Source of the DNA: Planctomycetota bacterium
GTDB lineage: Bacteria; Planctomycetota; Planctomycetia; Planctomycetales; Planctomycetaceae
DNA: 64,000 bases
Direction of reading: 5' to 3'
Assembly (NCBI GenBank): GCA_023417655.1
Contig: JAEZFD010000014.1
Span: 105,396-169,395, forward strand
Shown piece by piece: positions 28,014-37,329 of the stretch (positions are counted from its first letter, which is position 1; each line of letters starts with the position of its first letter). The notes beneath the pieces are model-generated. The model was not told the DNA's origin. It saw only the letters and a program-made list of their open reading frames with translations, and made no database searches. The position numbers were made by a program, and so were the translations under genes.

Positions 28014-29105
28014 TCAGAACAGGCGTTTCTGTCCCGGGACAAAATCAGGGCCCGGATCAATGCCGAGGTGGCGATAACCATTTCGGGTAATGACTCGCCC
28101 GCGTGGAGTCCGTTGAACTAAACCCGTGCGTAACAGGAATGGTTCGATGTCATCTTCCAGCGTATCCGGGGGAATCGACATGCTGTGGGCAATTGCATTG
28201 AGCCCGGCCGGTCCGCCGTTGAAGATGTCAACCACGGTCTGCAGATAACGTCGATCCTGCTTTTCGAGTCCCAGAGAATCAATTTCCAGAATCTTCAATG
28301 CGTGGTCGGCTATTTCCGTCGTGATCTCGCCATCGGGGTGTCTCAGCGTCGCGAAATCCCGCGTCCGTCGTAGAATGTTGTTTGCCTTTCGCGGAGTTCC
28401 CTGACTGCGCCCGGCGATCTCCTTGGCGGCACTGGCACTGATATTCGTCCGCAGTTTGCGCGCGTTTCGTGTGACGATCTCGATGAGATCCTCGGCTTCA
28501 TAGAAGTCGAGATGCTCGCGATACACAAAGCGGTCCCGCATCGGAGCGGTCAGCATCCCGGCACGAGTTGTTGCCCCGATCACGGTAAACTTCTTCAGCG
28601 GCATGTTGATCGTACGGGCGTTCAGTCCTTCCCCTAAGGCGATATCGACTCGAAAATCTTCCATCGCCGGATACAGAAACTCTTCGACGGCGGGGCGGAG
28701 TCGGTGGATCTCATCGATGAACAGCACGGAACCCTCCGTTGCGTTCGTCAGGTATGGCAGGAGATCTTTCGGGGCATCCAGCACCGGGCCGGCAGCAATC
28801 TGCAGATCGACTCCGAGTTCTTTGGGAATCACTGTCGCGAGAGTCGTCTTTCCGATCCCCGGCGGTCCGTCGAGCAGCAGGTGCCCCAGGACGTCTCCCC
28901 GTTTTCGGGTCGCATCGAGAACGATCTTCAGCCGCTCGACCACCTGCCGTTGACCAATAACATCCTGCAGTTGTTGCGGACGTAGTTCTTCGTCCAGCTC
29001 CCTCGTCTGCAGATCTGGCACAGAATGGGAATTGTGATGAGGCACCTCCGGCTGCACCCGCGAGCCTTCATCAAAGTCGTCCCGAAATACCCGTTCCCGT
29101 GCCAT
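28014..29105 (-). CDS. ruvB: Holliday junction branch migration DNA helicase RuvB
   Basis: A 363-residue AAA+ ATPase that drives branch migration of Holliday junctions together with RuvA. The family entry sequence LRPQQLQDVIGQ leads into Walker A GPPGIGKTTLA. Walker B is FIDEIHRL, sensor 1 is GATTRAGML, and the arginine-finger region is APMRDRF. The winged-helix end includes PRGRVITRNGYRHLG. An N-terminal extension of about 30 residues before the conserved core is polar and longer than in E. coli. No ruvA or ruvC lies next to it, unlike the usual ruvAB pair. Cytoplasmic. Confidence 0.97.
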   Translation of the reverse strand: MARERVFRDDFDEGSRVQPEVPHHNSHSVPDLQTRELDEELRPQQLQDVIGQRQVVERLKIVLDATRKRGDVLGHLLLDGPPGIGKTTLATVIPKELGVDLQIAAGPVLDAPKDLLPYLTNATEGSVLFIDEIHRLRPAVEEFLYPAMEDFRVDIALGEGLNARTINMPLKKFTVIGATTRAGMLTAPMRDRFVYREHLDFYEAEDLIEIVTRNARKLRTNISASAAKEIAGRSQGTPRKANNILRRTRDFATLRHPDGEITTEIADHALKILEIDSLGLEKQDRRYLQTVVDIFNGGPAGLNAIAHSMSIPPDTLEDDIEPFLLRTGLVQRTPRGRVITRNGYRHLGIDPGPDFVPGQKRLF

Positions 29106-29482
29106 CCTTATCCTCCCTGGTCAGCCGACATCCGTCACCCGGAGCCGTTCCTCACACGGTAACGAAATGCTGTTCGTCCGTCCACATTTGCGGCGGTGTG
29201 AAAGCTTGGACCGGCAGGCATTCCTTTGTCTTGTGGATACTCTCGGAAGGTGGAAACGGATCGAAGTTCACGCATTTTTTCCACCTGAATCCGCAACTTC
29301 TGCCGTTCAAAGAGGGCCCGTCGGCGGATCGCTTCAAAAACTTGAACTCGACTTGTCCACATTTTTGGGTGCCGGTAGTTTCCGACCCGCCTTCCCGGGG
29401 ATCTGTTGAGCATTTCCAGTTTTGCAGTCCCGGTTCGGTGAACAACATTGCCGTCGATTACTCCCCTGAACGGGACGCTGTC
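29106..29482. other. Divergent promoter region between ruvB and the TPR lipoprotein
   Basis: 377 bases between divergently transcribed genes. An open frame joined to the TPR gene extends back through it to 29099, but its translation is low-quality and precedes the lipoprotein signal, so I regard it as non-coding leader. No clear promoter hexamers. Confidence 0.45.
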
Positions 29483-30961
29483 ATGCCTGCCTGGCTGAAC
29501 TCCGCAGAATCCATTCTGAACCACGGTCCCCGACAATTCCCGTTGCGGTGGCGTCGCTATCGCCTGGGGCTGTTGACTGGAGGTCTCTTGTGGAGCCTGC
29601 TCGTCGCCTCCCTCTGCGGTTGCGGTCAGACCCGAGGCTGGGTGATGAATCAGTCCGGCCGGATGTACTACAAGCAAGGGAACTACGTCGCAGCTAAGAG
29701 CGAGTTCGAACGGGCCCTGATGGATAACCCGTACCGTGCCAGCTACGCCTATAACCTCGCGAAATCGATGGAGGCGCAGGGAGACACCGGCGGTGCAGAA
29801 ACCATGTACCAACATGCTCTGACACTCAATCCGTCACATCGTCCGTCGTACCACGGTCTCTCATCCATGCTGAACGAACAGGGACGCACCGATGATGCCC
29901 GACGTCTGCTGGCCGCATGGTCGAACACGCAGCCTTACTCAGCAGCGGCCAACGTCGAGGCGGCCGCCATCGAGAAAAGCGCCGGCAACTACGGGGTTGC
30001 CGAACAGCAACTGAACGTCGCCATGGATAAGCGACCTGCCTATCTCAAGGCGCGTCGTGATATGAAGGATCTGCAGCGGGACATGGGCCGTCCAGACCTT
30101 GCCCGGAATCTGATTTACTACCGACAGTTGAAGGACAATGCGTTCTATCAGGACAGCCAGATGACCGGCGCAAGCGGCTCTCCTGGACAGCACATGGCGA
30201 GTTACTTCCCGCAGGCTGATCCAAAGAATTATCCAGGCGGAGTCATTCAGGCGGCTTACAGTGCTCCGGCTCCGGCCGGTGGAATGCCGATGGGGGTTCC
30301 AATGGGCGGTCCAATGGGCGCTCCAATGGAGATGAGCCCGATGCAGATGTCTCCTTCCGGTTCGATGGAAATCACCCCGACACCAGCACCAATGGGACAG
30401 GGAGTTCCACAGCAGATGCAGTCGCAGCCAATGATGGCTCCACAACCAATGATGGCTCCACAACCGATGATGCAGCCACAACCGATGATGGCGCCTCAAG
30501 GAGCGATGAACTCGGTCCCGATGTCAGGCATGATTCATGGTTCGGCAATGCCTCAGCCGATGGGAACCCAGATGACCCCAATGCAGGGAATGCCTATGCA
30601 GCACATGCACGGGCAGCCCGCGTTGATGCAACCGACACCGGCACATGCATTGCCTTTACAGCCAGCTCCTCAGCAGCAGTCTGTTGTACCTCCGATGCAG
30701 CCGCAGATGATTCCGATGCAGGGGATGCCGATGCAGCAAATGCCGCCCCAGCAGATGATGAATGGTGCGAATCCCGGAATGGTTCCGTCACCCTATTCAG
30801 CTCCAAGCCCGATGGTTCCACAAGGAGCCACCGGACCAGTCCCGCACCCCGTCGAACTCGGTGCTCCTGTTCCGGTGACACAGTATCCCCAGTCGAGTTA
30901 TGCACAACCCATGGGGATGCCCACCATGATGTCCGGGACACCTTCAGTTCCCGCCTTCTAA
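29483..30961 (+). CDS. TPR lipoprotein with a long Met/Pro/Gln-rich tail
   Basis: About 492 residues. The ATG at 29483 places a hydrophobic signal (LGLLTGGLLWSLLVASLCGC) with a probable lipobox Cys near residue 49. Residues 55-210 contain about four tetratricopeptide-like repeats (YYKQGNYVAAKSEFERALMDNP, then ARRLLAAWSNTQP and others). Residues from about 255 to the end are extreme in composition, with Met, Pro, Gln, Gly and Ala dominating and PMMAPQ-type units repeated. The TPR part probably mediates protein contacts at the cell envelope. The Met-rich tail could bind Cu(I) through clustered thioethers, which is inference. A terminator follows 28 bases after the stop. Confidence 0.85.
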   Translation: MPAWLNSAESILNHGPRQFPLRWRRYRLGLLTGGLLWSLLVASLCGCGQTRGWVMNQSGRMYYKQGNYVAAKSEFERALMDNPYRASYAYNLAKSMEAQGDTGGAETMYQHALTLNPSHRPSYHGLSSMLNEQGRTDDARRLLAAWSNTQPYSAAANVEAAAIEKSAGNYGVAEQQLNVAMDKRPAYLKARRDMKDLQRDMGRPDLARNLIYYRQLKDNAFYQDSQMTGASGSPGQHMASYFPQADPKNYPGGVIQAAYSAPAPAGGMPMGVPMGGPMGAPMEMSPMQMSPSGSMEITPTPAPMGQGVPQQMQSQPMMAPQPMMAPQPMMQPQPMMAPQGAMNSVPMSGMIHGSAMPQPMGTQMTPMQGMPMQHMHGQPALMQPTPAHALPLQPAPQQQSVVPPMQPQMIPMQGMPMQQMPPQQMMNGANPGMVPSPYSAPSPMVPQGATGPVPHPVELGAPVPVTQYPQSSYAQPMGMPTMMSGTPSVPAF

Positions 30962-30989
30962 TCGAGACTGGTCTTCGGCCTGAAATCAG

Positions 30990-31033
30990 CCCCGTTCTGT
31001 CTCGCAAGTCCATGCGTGATAGAACGGGGTTTT
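30990..31033 (+). terminator. Intrinsic terminator of the TPR lipoprotein gene
   Basis: CCCCGTTCT (30990-30998) pairs perfectly with AGAACGGGG (31021-31029) and is followed by TTTT. The 22-base loop is long. Position just after the stop codon fits a terminator for the plus strand. Confidence 0.8.
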
Positions 31034-31234
31034 CGCGTTTACGCATCCAGTGATCTCGCAGGCAGCCTCATTCTCAGTGACTCGGTCGTCGAGGCGAACC
31101 ACTCAATCGCTTCCGGCCTCTCACGGTGGCGGAATGTTCCCGACCAGTTCACAATGTCTGAACCAATGCCGTTTGGCATCTGCCGTGAACGCCTCTAACG
31201 GTCCCCCCTCCGTCCGCTCTGGAAAGGCCCGCCC

Positions 31235-32380
31235 GTGAGTCACATTGCCCGTTGCTTTCTGTCGCTCTGCTCGCTGACAGTATTGAGCACTCCGCTGTTG
31301 TTTGCTGAGACTCCGCCAGTCATTGAGAAAGAGATCAATGTTCCTCATCAGGTGACTCCCAGCTTTGCCCAACTGGTCCAGAACGTGAAACCGGCCCTTG
31401 AGTGGAACGCCAAGTCCGCAGAGGAGCATCAGGAATGGCAGAAGAATGCCCGGAGTGTTTTGCAGGGGCTGTTAGGACGCATGCCTGAGCGAGTGCCGCT
31501 TGACGTCAAATGGGCCGAGGAAAAGTCATTCGAAAAGTTTACCCGGTACAAAATCTATGTGCAGACAGAGGCCGAATACTGGGCTCCTGTTTATTACTTC
31601 GTTCCACATGAACTGAAGACTCCGGCGCCAGCGATCATCTGCCTGCATGGTCACAGCGGCATCTACCCGTATATTCGCGAAGGGGAGACAGAAGCCGATC
31701 GGAAGAAGGGGAGCGAGCATGAACTGGATTATGCTCCCTATCTGGCAGAGCACGGATACGTCACCGCTGCGATCGTCGTGCGAGGCTGGAATGAAACGGC
31801 TGGATTTCAGGATGGCGGAGTCAAACTGCCTCGCAGCTGTACTCAGATGACGATGAACTCATTCCTTATTGGAATGACACCACAGGGGCTGCGTTGCTGG
31901 GATGCAAGTCGTGTAATTGACTTCCTGCAGTCGCGAAAAGAAGTCGATGCTTCCAAGATTGGAGTGGCAGGTCTGTCAGGCGGTGGAACCCTCGCCCTGT
32001 ACATGCCACTGCTGGATGACCGCGTCAAACTGACGATGATTGGCGGAGCCTTTTCCAGTTACAAAGCTTCGATCTATTCCATCCGGCATTGTGTCTGCAA
32101 TTGCCTGCCCGGAATCATGGAACAGGCTGACATGTCTGATGTCGTCGCCGCTTATGCGCCTGTCCCGGTTCTGCTGATCAATGGGATCGATGACCCGATC
32201 TTCCCCATCGCGGAAGCACGGGAAGGCTACGAGAAACTTCAGCAGGTGTACCGTGTCGCCGGGTACCCTGACGGCATTGACGCCGACTTCTTCGAGGGAG
32301 GCCATCAATGGTCGCACCGCAAGACGGTCCCTTTCCTGAAGAAGCATTTTGGGACCGCTGGCGGCACTGCGGAGAAGTAA
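31235..32380 (+). CDS. Secreted alpha/beta hydrolase, acetyl-xylan-esterase/dienelactone-hydrolase-like
   Basis: A 381-residue protein starting at GTG with a signal peptide (ARCFLSLCSLTVLSTPLLFAE). The alpha/beta-hydrolase core starts at APAIICLHGHSG (oxyanion region). The nucleophile elbow is GVAGLSGGGTLAL, with Ser in G-L-S-G-G. The acid is likely Asp in INGIDDPIFP and the His in FEGGHQWSHRK. This matches the large family of planctomycete secreted esterases acting on acylated sugars (Abhydrolase_7-like); the substrate is inferred only from family. The downstream jelly-roll protein and chitinase-like protein suggest polysaccharide degradation in this neighbourhood. Confidence 0.87.
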   Translation: MSHIARCFLSLCSLTVLSTPLLFAETPPVIEKEINVPHQVTPSFAQLVQNVKPALEWNAKSAEEHQEWQKNARSVLQGLLGRMPERVPLDVKWAEEKSFEKFTRYKIYVQTEAEYWAPVYYFVPHELKTPAPAIICLHGHSGIYPYIREGETEADRKKGSEHELDYAPYLAEHGYVTAAIVVRGWNETAGFQDGGVKLPRSCTQMTMNSFLIGMTPQGLRCWDASRVIDFLQSRKEVDASKIGVAGLSGGGTLALYMPLLDDRVKLTMIGGAFSSYKASIYSIRHCVCNCLPGIMEQADMSDVVAAYAPVPVLLINGIDDPIFPIAEAREGYEKLQQVYRVAGYPDGIDADFFEGGHQWSHRKTVPFLKKHFGTAGGTAEK

Positions 32381-32456
32381 GTCCTCATCGCGAAGCACGA
32401 CCGCTACGTCCCGGTACGGAATTCACAGGTAAAGCACTCTCACTCAGAAAGCAGCA

Positions 32457-32882
32457 TTGAACCCGGTGAGCTCACATCCCCCAACCCATCGTATCCGTCT
32501 CCAAGGTCCTTGGATTGTGTCAGGACCAGGTGAAGAGTCCTCGCGGGAAGTGCGTCTCCCCGCGACATGGCAGGGCCTCTTTGGGGAGGCGACAGGGGTC
32601 GCCCGCTTTGAAAGGAAGTTCAACCAGCCGACCGGTCTGACAGCGGAAGACCGTCTCTGGATTCTTCTGCCAGATCATTGCGGAAAGGTACGCTCGTTCA
32701 AGCTGAACGGGGTTACCATCTCACCGGACGATGCGGAAGCGTTCTCCTTCGAGATCACGTCCGTTCTGGCGCTTCACAATCTGCTCTCTGTCGAGTTGGA
32801 ACAGGATTCACTTACTGAGCGGTCTGCAGGACTTTGGTCGCCGGTTGTTCTGGAGATCCGTTCTCCAGTTCAGCCGGAATGA
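32457..32882 (+). CDS. Small GH2-type sugar-binding-fold protein
   Basis: A 141-residue protein with a TTG start. The sequence IRLQGPWIVSGPG, then REVRLPATWQGLFG and GVARFERKFNQPTGL resembles the N-terminal galactose-binding-like jelly-roll of family 2 glycoside hydrolases, without any catalytic domain. No signal peptide, so it may be cytoplasmic. Its last 71 bases overlap the end of the convergent GH18 gene. It could also be a remnant of a larger enzyme, but the frame is intact and ends in a compact strand. Function not assigned. Confidence 0.7.
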   Translation: MNPVSSHPPTHRIRLQGPWIVSGPGEESSREVRLPATWQGLFGEATGVARFERKFNQPTGLTAEDRLWILLPDHCGKVRSFKLNGVTISPDDAEAFSFEITSVLALHNLLSVELEQDSLTERSAGLWSPVVLEIRSPVQPE

Positions 32883-33903
32883 CATTTCTCTTCGGCAGTC
32901 GTCGGACCGGCGTCGTCCATGGTCGTGAGGGGAGGACTTTCGGCGCAGGCAGAGTTCGCAACTCCTGCTGAATCGCTTGCGTCAGCGAAGTGCTGTCCCG
33001 TGCGTCGAGTCCGATTTCCCAGATCATGACTCCGCCGAGTTGCCGATTCATCGCCAGGCGGGTTTTGTAACGAATGGTCTCCGGGCCATTGAAGAAAATG
33101 TTGTCTGCGACATCATCCGCCGTATCTGGCTGATAGCGTCGCTGCAGTTCGAAGTAACTGAGCACGCGACTGCGATCGTCGATATCCCGACCATAAAACG
33201 GCAGACCAAGAACCAACTTTCTTGACGGAACTTCAAGATCAAGGAAGGTCTGAACATCTTTTTCAGCGTGCTCGCGGGTTGAGTGTCGCTGCCCATAGTC
33301 GTAACACATCAGTTGAATCCAGTCGGCCGCCTCGAACCCTCGCTTCGGGACGGATTTCCAAGGGGCGATCGTCAGCGAAAGCTCGAGAGATTCTGGTTTG
33401 AAAGCCGTCTGCAGTTCTTCCAGTAATGTGGCATAGCCCTCGAGTTCTGCTTCGGTCTTTGGGTATTCCCAGTCGAGGTCGAGACCATCGAGATTCAACG
33501 ATTTCAGCTGTTCGACGATATTCTTTACGAGAGCTTGTCGTGTGGTGGCGGTCTGAACAACTGTTGAGAAATGACTGGAGCGTCCCCAGCCGCCGAGACA
33601 CAAAAAGACCCTCAATCCTTGCTGCTGAAGTGGCGCCAACTGCTCCCAGGGAGCCTGTTTGACACGACCGAGTTCAATCGTCCCATCGGCGTTCGGTTCT
33701 GCTGCGAACAGGATGAGATCGGTCAACCCGGTTGCATGCTCAGGGGTGAACTTCCGAAATCGGTATTCCGGAAGATAGCCGATGACGCGGAACGGTCGTA
33801 CCTCTGCTTCCGCCGTCACGACTTCCGCCTGCATATGCGAAACGACTCCGCAGACCAGAAGACCGACCAGGCCGATCAGAAGTGTTGAGGAAACGGTTCG
33901 CAT
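32812..33903 (-). CDS. Secreted glycoside hydrolase family 18 (chitinase-like)
   Basis: About 363 residues; the ATG at 33903 starts a signal peptide (STLLIGLVGLLVCGVVSHMQAE). The GH18 TIM-barrel motifs are clear: VIGYLPEYRF at strand 1, VFLCLGGWG at strand 3, and the catalytic DGLDLDWE at strand 4 with the general acid Glu146 and the preceding Asp142 and Asp144. LMCYDYG and VLGLPFYGRD are further conserved strands, and GGVMIWEIGLD closes the barrel. All catalytic acids are present, so an active hydrolase of chitin or another N-acetylhexosamine polymer is likely. The C-terminal 40 residues are basic and Pro-rich. Its 3' end overlaps the neighbouring gene. Confidence 0.93.
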   Translation of the reverse strand: MRTVSSTLLIGLVGLLVCGVVSHMQAEVVTAEAEVRPFRVIGYLPEYRFRKFTPEHATGLTDLILFAAEPNADGTIELGRVKQAPWEQLAPLQQQGLRVFLCLGGWGRSSHFSTVVQTATTRQALVKNIVEQLKSLNLDGLDLDWEYPKTEAELEGYATLLEELQTAFKPESLELSLTIAPWKSVPKRGFEAADWIQLMCYDYGQRHSTREHAEKDVQTFLDLEVPSRKLVLGLPFYGRDIDDRSRVLSYFELQRRYQPDTADDVADNIFFNGPETIRYKTRLAMNRQLGGVMIWEIGLDARDSTSLTQAIQQELRTLPAPKVLPSRPWTTPVRRLPKRNVIPAELENGSPEQPATKVLQTAQ

Positions 33904-34167
33904 GAGGGGGAGGCGCGGCGGTTGGCGGTGCGGAGTGCAAATCACAGGAACGTCACTCTGACCCCAGACCAAGAGAATGGCGAGAGACGAGCGAACTGGT
34001 CCTGGCAGTTCCTGTTGCAGCATACGCGGAGTAGCGGAATCAGACCAGAACCGTCCAACTTTACATCACAGACTCGAGAATGCCGGAGTTTCTGTCATCG
34101 CCCCGCGATTTCTGGCGGGCGCACCGGCGACGGAGACCGCAAATGCTGATCGTTGAAACGAGCGCAT

Positions 34168-34200
34168 AAAAAAAGCCTGACATCGTGAAGACGTCAGGCT
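34168..34200 (-). terminator. Intrinsic terminator of tRNA-Asp
   Basis: AGCCTGAC (34174-34181) pairs with GTCAGGCT (34193-34200). On the minus strand the stem is followed by seven T. It lies 13 bases beyond the 3' end of the tRNA gene. Confidence 0.9.
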
Positions 34201-34213
34201 GATTTGCATTAAG

Positions 34214-34287
<74 letters not shown>

Positions 34288-34615
34288 GTGGCCAAATGCG
34301 ACGTGCGAAGTTTATGGACCGAGCATGTGCTCGTCAACCAGACGGATGCAGAATCGTAAGGTTCGCTGACGACGAGGAGCAGCTGACCAAATTTTCGCGC
34401 AAAGTCATACGACTCCACGAAATCCGTAAACCCACATTTTCCGAAAGGTCAGATCTGTGCAGAAATCTGTTCGGGAGCGAGTAATTTTTTTGAGCCGCCT
34501 CTCACCTTCACGTCAAAGCTCACGCCTAAAATCAGCGCGGGATCGGTTCCTGTAGAGCCCGTTCAAGCCGGCTCGACCGATCAGAGTCGTCGGGAGGAGG
34601 AGGACTTTCTGTCCG

Positions 34616-34714
34616 GGCGGTTTGCTCTCCCTCGTGCCAGTGCAGTGCGTTCCCGCTGATGGAGGATCAAGTTCCGCGTGGCGAGAACCGGCAGATCGCT
34701 AAGTGAAATGGCCT
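34616..34714 (+). repeat. Dispersed intergenic element, copy B
   Basis: Matches copy C at 63661-63767 along its length at roughly 70 per cent identity by eye, with one 2-base gap. The left palindrome arm is lost, leaving GGTTTGCTCT. The best-conserved part is TTCCGCGTGGCGAGAAC followed by GGCAGATC. It is not adjacent to a gene end. Confidence 0.7.
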
Positions 34715-34816
34715 GACAAGAGCGAGCAACAAGCATGAGGCCGTTCACAATCGGCCGACTCCAAATCTGTTGGCGGAGCGACTGGAGAAGGGGGCTGTTT
34801 ATTCCGGAGCCATCAG

Positions 34817-34850
34817 GGAGAGAGCTTCAGTTTCTGAAACACTCTCTCCC
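34817..34850. terminator. GC-rich hairpin after the sugar transferase gene, no U-tract
   Basis: GGGAGAGAG (34817-34825) pairs with CTCTCTCCC (34842-34850), and an inner TTCAG/CTGAA stem stacks on it. There is no T-run on either side. It lies 35 bases past the minus-strand stop codon at 34886 and may be a factor-dependent terminator or a 3'-end stabiliser. Confidence 0.5.
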
Positions 34851-34885
34851 CAGCGGGGGGCGGGCTGATGAAAGAAGACAGACTG

Positions 34886-36541
34886 CTAGTAAGCGCCTTC
34901 ACGCCCGAGGACGGTGCGGATCGTGCGGCCGAGGATGAAGATATCCATCCAGAGCGACCAGTTCCGCACATAGTACGCATCATATTTCACACGGTCGTCA
35001 AACGAAGTGTGATTGCGTCCTGAAATCTGCCACAGACCGGTAATCCCGGGCCGGACTTTCTGATAGAGACGGAAGGCTTCCCCGTACATCCGACCTTGAT
35101 ATTCGATGAACGGGCGAGGACCGACCAGACTCATGTCTCCGATGAGAACATTCCAGAGTTGGGGCAACTCGTCGAAGCTCGACTTGCGAAGGAAAGTTCC
35201 GATCCCAGGTATGACGCGGGGATCATGTTTCAGTTTTTGCGTTTTGTCCCAGGTCTCACGGAGTTCGGGATTCGCCTTGAGATAATTCTCCAGGACTTCA
35301 TCGCCGTTCGGCACCATGCTGCGGAATTTCCACGCGCGGAATTTCCTCCCACCTTTGCCAATTCGTTCCTGGCTATAAAAGATCGGTCCCGGTGAACTCA
35401 AGCGAATCCAGGCCCACGTTCCGACAAACAAAGGGAGCAGGAACGGAAGCATCAGAATGCCTCCGATAATCACTGCTGCCAGATCGAAAGTGCGTTTGCA
35501 GAATTGTGATGTCGGGCTCAAAAGCCGTTCACGGACATGAATCCCCAAGAAGCCGCCGACGTCGCGAGTCCGTGTCCAAAGACTGGGAAACGCATCAAAT
35601 TGTGGGACGACAATGAGATTCGGAATTGCTCCGCAATGGACCAGGATGTCATTGATCTTGGATGAATTCTCATCTGTCGTGGGGATCAAAGCCCAGTTCA
35701 CCCCATTCTGTCGCGCAATTTTGCTCAGGTCTGAAAGTGGTCCGAGGTATTCCACACTGGCAGAACCAACATTGGAAGCGGAGACAGACGCAGGATTACC
35801 GGCCAATACGATCCCAATCGGCTTCAGACCGGAGGACGACTTGCGTTGCAGGGACGCCAGTAACTGATGGGCATGGCGGCAGCTGCCAACGATAATGGCG
35901 GGCTGCGTCCACCAGCCGAACTTTGAAAACACGGATCGGGACAGGCATCGGACAACTGGAACAATCAGCACGCAGAATGCGGTCACTGCCGGGATGAACA
36001 GCAGGGTCATGATCTCGGGGGAACAGAACGCCAGCGAGGTCGCGAGAAGGATTCCGCCGCCGCCCAATGTCCCGAGAATCATATGTTTCAGTTCAACAAT
36101 CGGGTTGATCCCGACGCCGGGATAAAGACCCAGCAATGCATAAACGACAACAAAGACCAGCCCGTTCAGAAGAATTTGCGGCTGCTGCAACTGAACCTGG
36201 GTGATCTGCTGCCCAAAAATCTGTTGACCTAAAAGGGAAGCGGTCACTGTCGCGAGTGCAATCCCCATGGAAATGCCGACGCAGTCCATCGTGAATAATG
36301 GAATGCCTGTCTGGGCATTCTGGCGGAACGAGTTCCATGCAATCGGACGACAATCATCGGTCTGGACCTCCGCTGCCTCCACATGCGCAGTCCGACCCGT
36401 CCGCGGGAACGGAAGGCTCAGACGCGATTGCGTTTCATCGGACGCGACGGAGTTTTCCGCCTCGCGCAGAACGGTTTTATGTGGAAATTCGCGGGGGGCG
36501 GGTCGTTTTGCGGGGAGAATTGCCATTCGGTATCTCAACAT
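34886..36541 (-). CDS. WbaP-type polyprenyl-phosphate sugar-1-phosphate transferase
   Basis: A 551-residue membrane enzyme that transfers a sugar phosphate from a nucleotide sugar to undecaprenyl phosphate, starting exopolysaccharide or O-antigen repeat assembly. After a polar N-terminus of about 80 residues come four to five membrane helices (about 85-215), then a Rossmann-like region (about 225-330) as in long WbaP/WcaJ forms. The catalytic bacterial sugar transferase domain starts near 345: KRTFDLAAVIIGGILMLPF, then SPGPIFYSQERIG, FRSMV, then SSFDELPQLWNVLIGDMSLVGPRP and the closing RPGITGLWQISGR. Other exopolysaccharide genes are not adjacent; a tyrosine autokinase lies 18 kb away. Sugar not known. 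Confidence 0.93.
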   Translation of the reverse strand: MLRYRMAILPAKRPAPREFPHKTVLREAENSVASDETQSRLSLPFPRTGRTAHVEAAEVQTDDCRPIAWNSFRQNAQTGIPLFTMDCVGISMGIALATVTASLLGQQIFGQQITQVQLQQPQILLNGLVFVVVYALLGLYPGVGINPIVELKHMILGTLGGGGILLATSLAFCSPEIMTLLFIPAVTAFCVLIVPVVRCLSRSVFSKFGWWTQPAIIVGSCRHAHQLLASLQRKSSSGLKPIGIVLAGNPASVSASNVGSASVEYLGPLSDLSKIARQNGVNWALIPTTDENSSKINDILVHCGAIPNLIVVPQFDAFPSLWTRTRDVGGFLGIHVRERLLSPTSQFCKRTFDLAAVIIGGILMLPFLLPLFVGTWAWIRLSSPGPIFYSQERIGKGGRKFRAWKFRSMVPNGDEVLENYLKANPELRETWDKTQKLKHDPRVIPGIGTFLRKSSFDELPQLWNVLIGDMSLVGPRPFIEYQGRMYGEAFRLYQKVRPGITGLWQISGRNHTSFDDRVKYDAYYVRNWSLWMDIFILGRTIRTVLGREGAY

Positions 36542-37329
36542 GAATCAATGAATTCGAATCCGCTATCGCATCCTCTGAATCAGATCCAGGCGAGGACAAA
36601 CCGCTTCTCTGACGTGGACACTGAATCAGGTCCACAATCCATCTTTCATACCGTAAAAATCTCCAGACACGCCAGTTTCGCTATGCTGCCCGATCGCCCA
36701 CCAATGCACAAGTAGGAAATCAGAACTGTGCGTGTTTTCCGTCTTATTCGACTGAGTGGAGGGGGATCTTTTGCGAATCTCGCAGGCACCGTTCCTTCAA
36801 CTCCACTTCTCGAACTGGCAGGGAAGTCGAACATCCCATGAGCGTGATTTTGAATCAAGGTGTCCTCCAACCTCTGCAGGAAGAGGATTTCCCCGATTCG
36901 CCGCGTTTTTCTTAAGTTAGCGAGCTTTTGACGGGATGGAATCGCTCTTTTTCAGAATTTTTGACAGCAAAATATGCCGATGCGTTAGGGCTATCTTGTT
37001 TTGCGTCATGGGGGATTCCCCGGCGACACTGAAGCCCCTTGCCTTGCATCAGGCTGCCCTAATTTCTGTAGGCCTCGCAAGTTCCTTTTTGCCCGGTGCC
37101 CATCTCCTGCGTCTGCGCGACGGAATCGTGTCTTTCGTCATAACTACATCGATCCACACCGCCACCCCAAAATACTTATGTTGGGTTGTTTTTGCGGAAT
37201 TTAAAATCGATCGGCTGAGGAGACTTATCCGAAGATACCGAAGGCGAAGACTGGTATTCCTGCGTGTTTTGGGGAATCTCGTCGTGCATTCCGGCAAGTG
37301 ACCACTTAGACTTCCGACTGAGAACATGA
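36542..37329. other. Intergenic region upstream of the polyketide/fatty-acid cluster
   Basis: About 790 bases between divergent genes. A 121-codon plus-strand frame near 36936-37301 has Arg/Leu-rich noise-like composition and no family resemblance, so I do not call it. TTGACA at 36961-36966 has no convincing -10 partner. Promoters for the cluster and for the sugar transferase presumably lie here. Confidence 0.45.

Larger units (their letters stand above)
34288..34885. other. Intergenic region with repeat copy B and a strong hairpin
   Basis: About 600 bases with no supported gene. It holds a copy of the dispersed element at 34616-34714 and a strong hairpin at 34817-34850, described separately. 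It also holds the tRNA-Asp promoter, which I could not assign. Confidence 0.5.

Noticed and set aside
29099..29482. N-terminal extension of the TPR lipoprotein back to 29099
   Set aside because: It would place about 128 unstructured residues before a lipoprotein signal, which must be at the N-terminus.
36936..37301. Possible 121-residue gene in the region before the biosynthetic cluster
   Set aside because: Composition looks random, no signal or domain, and no convincing ribosome site.
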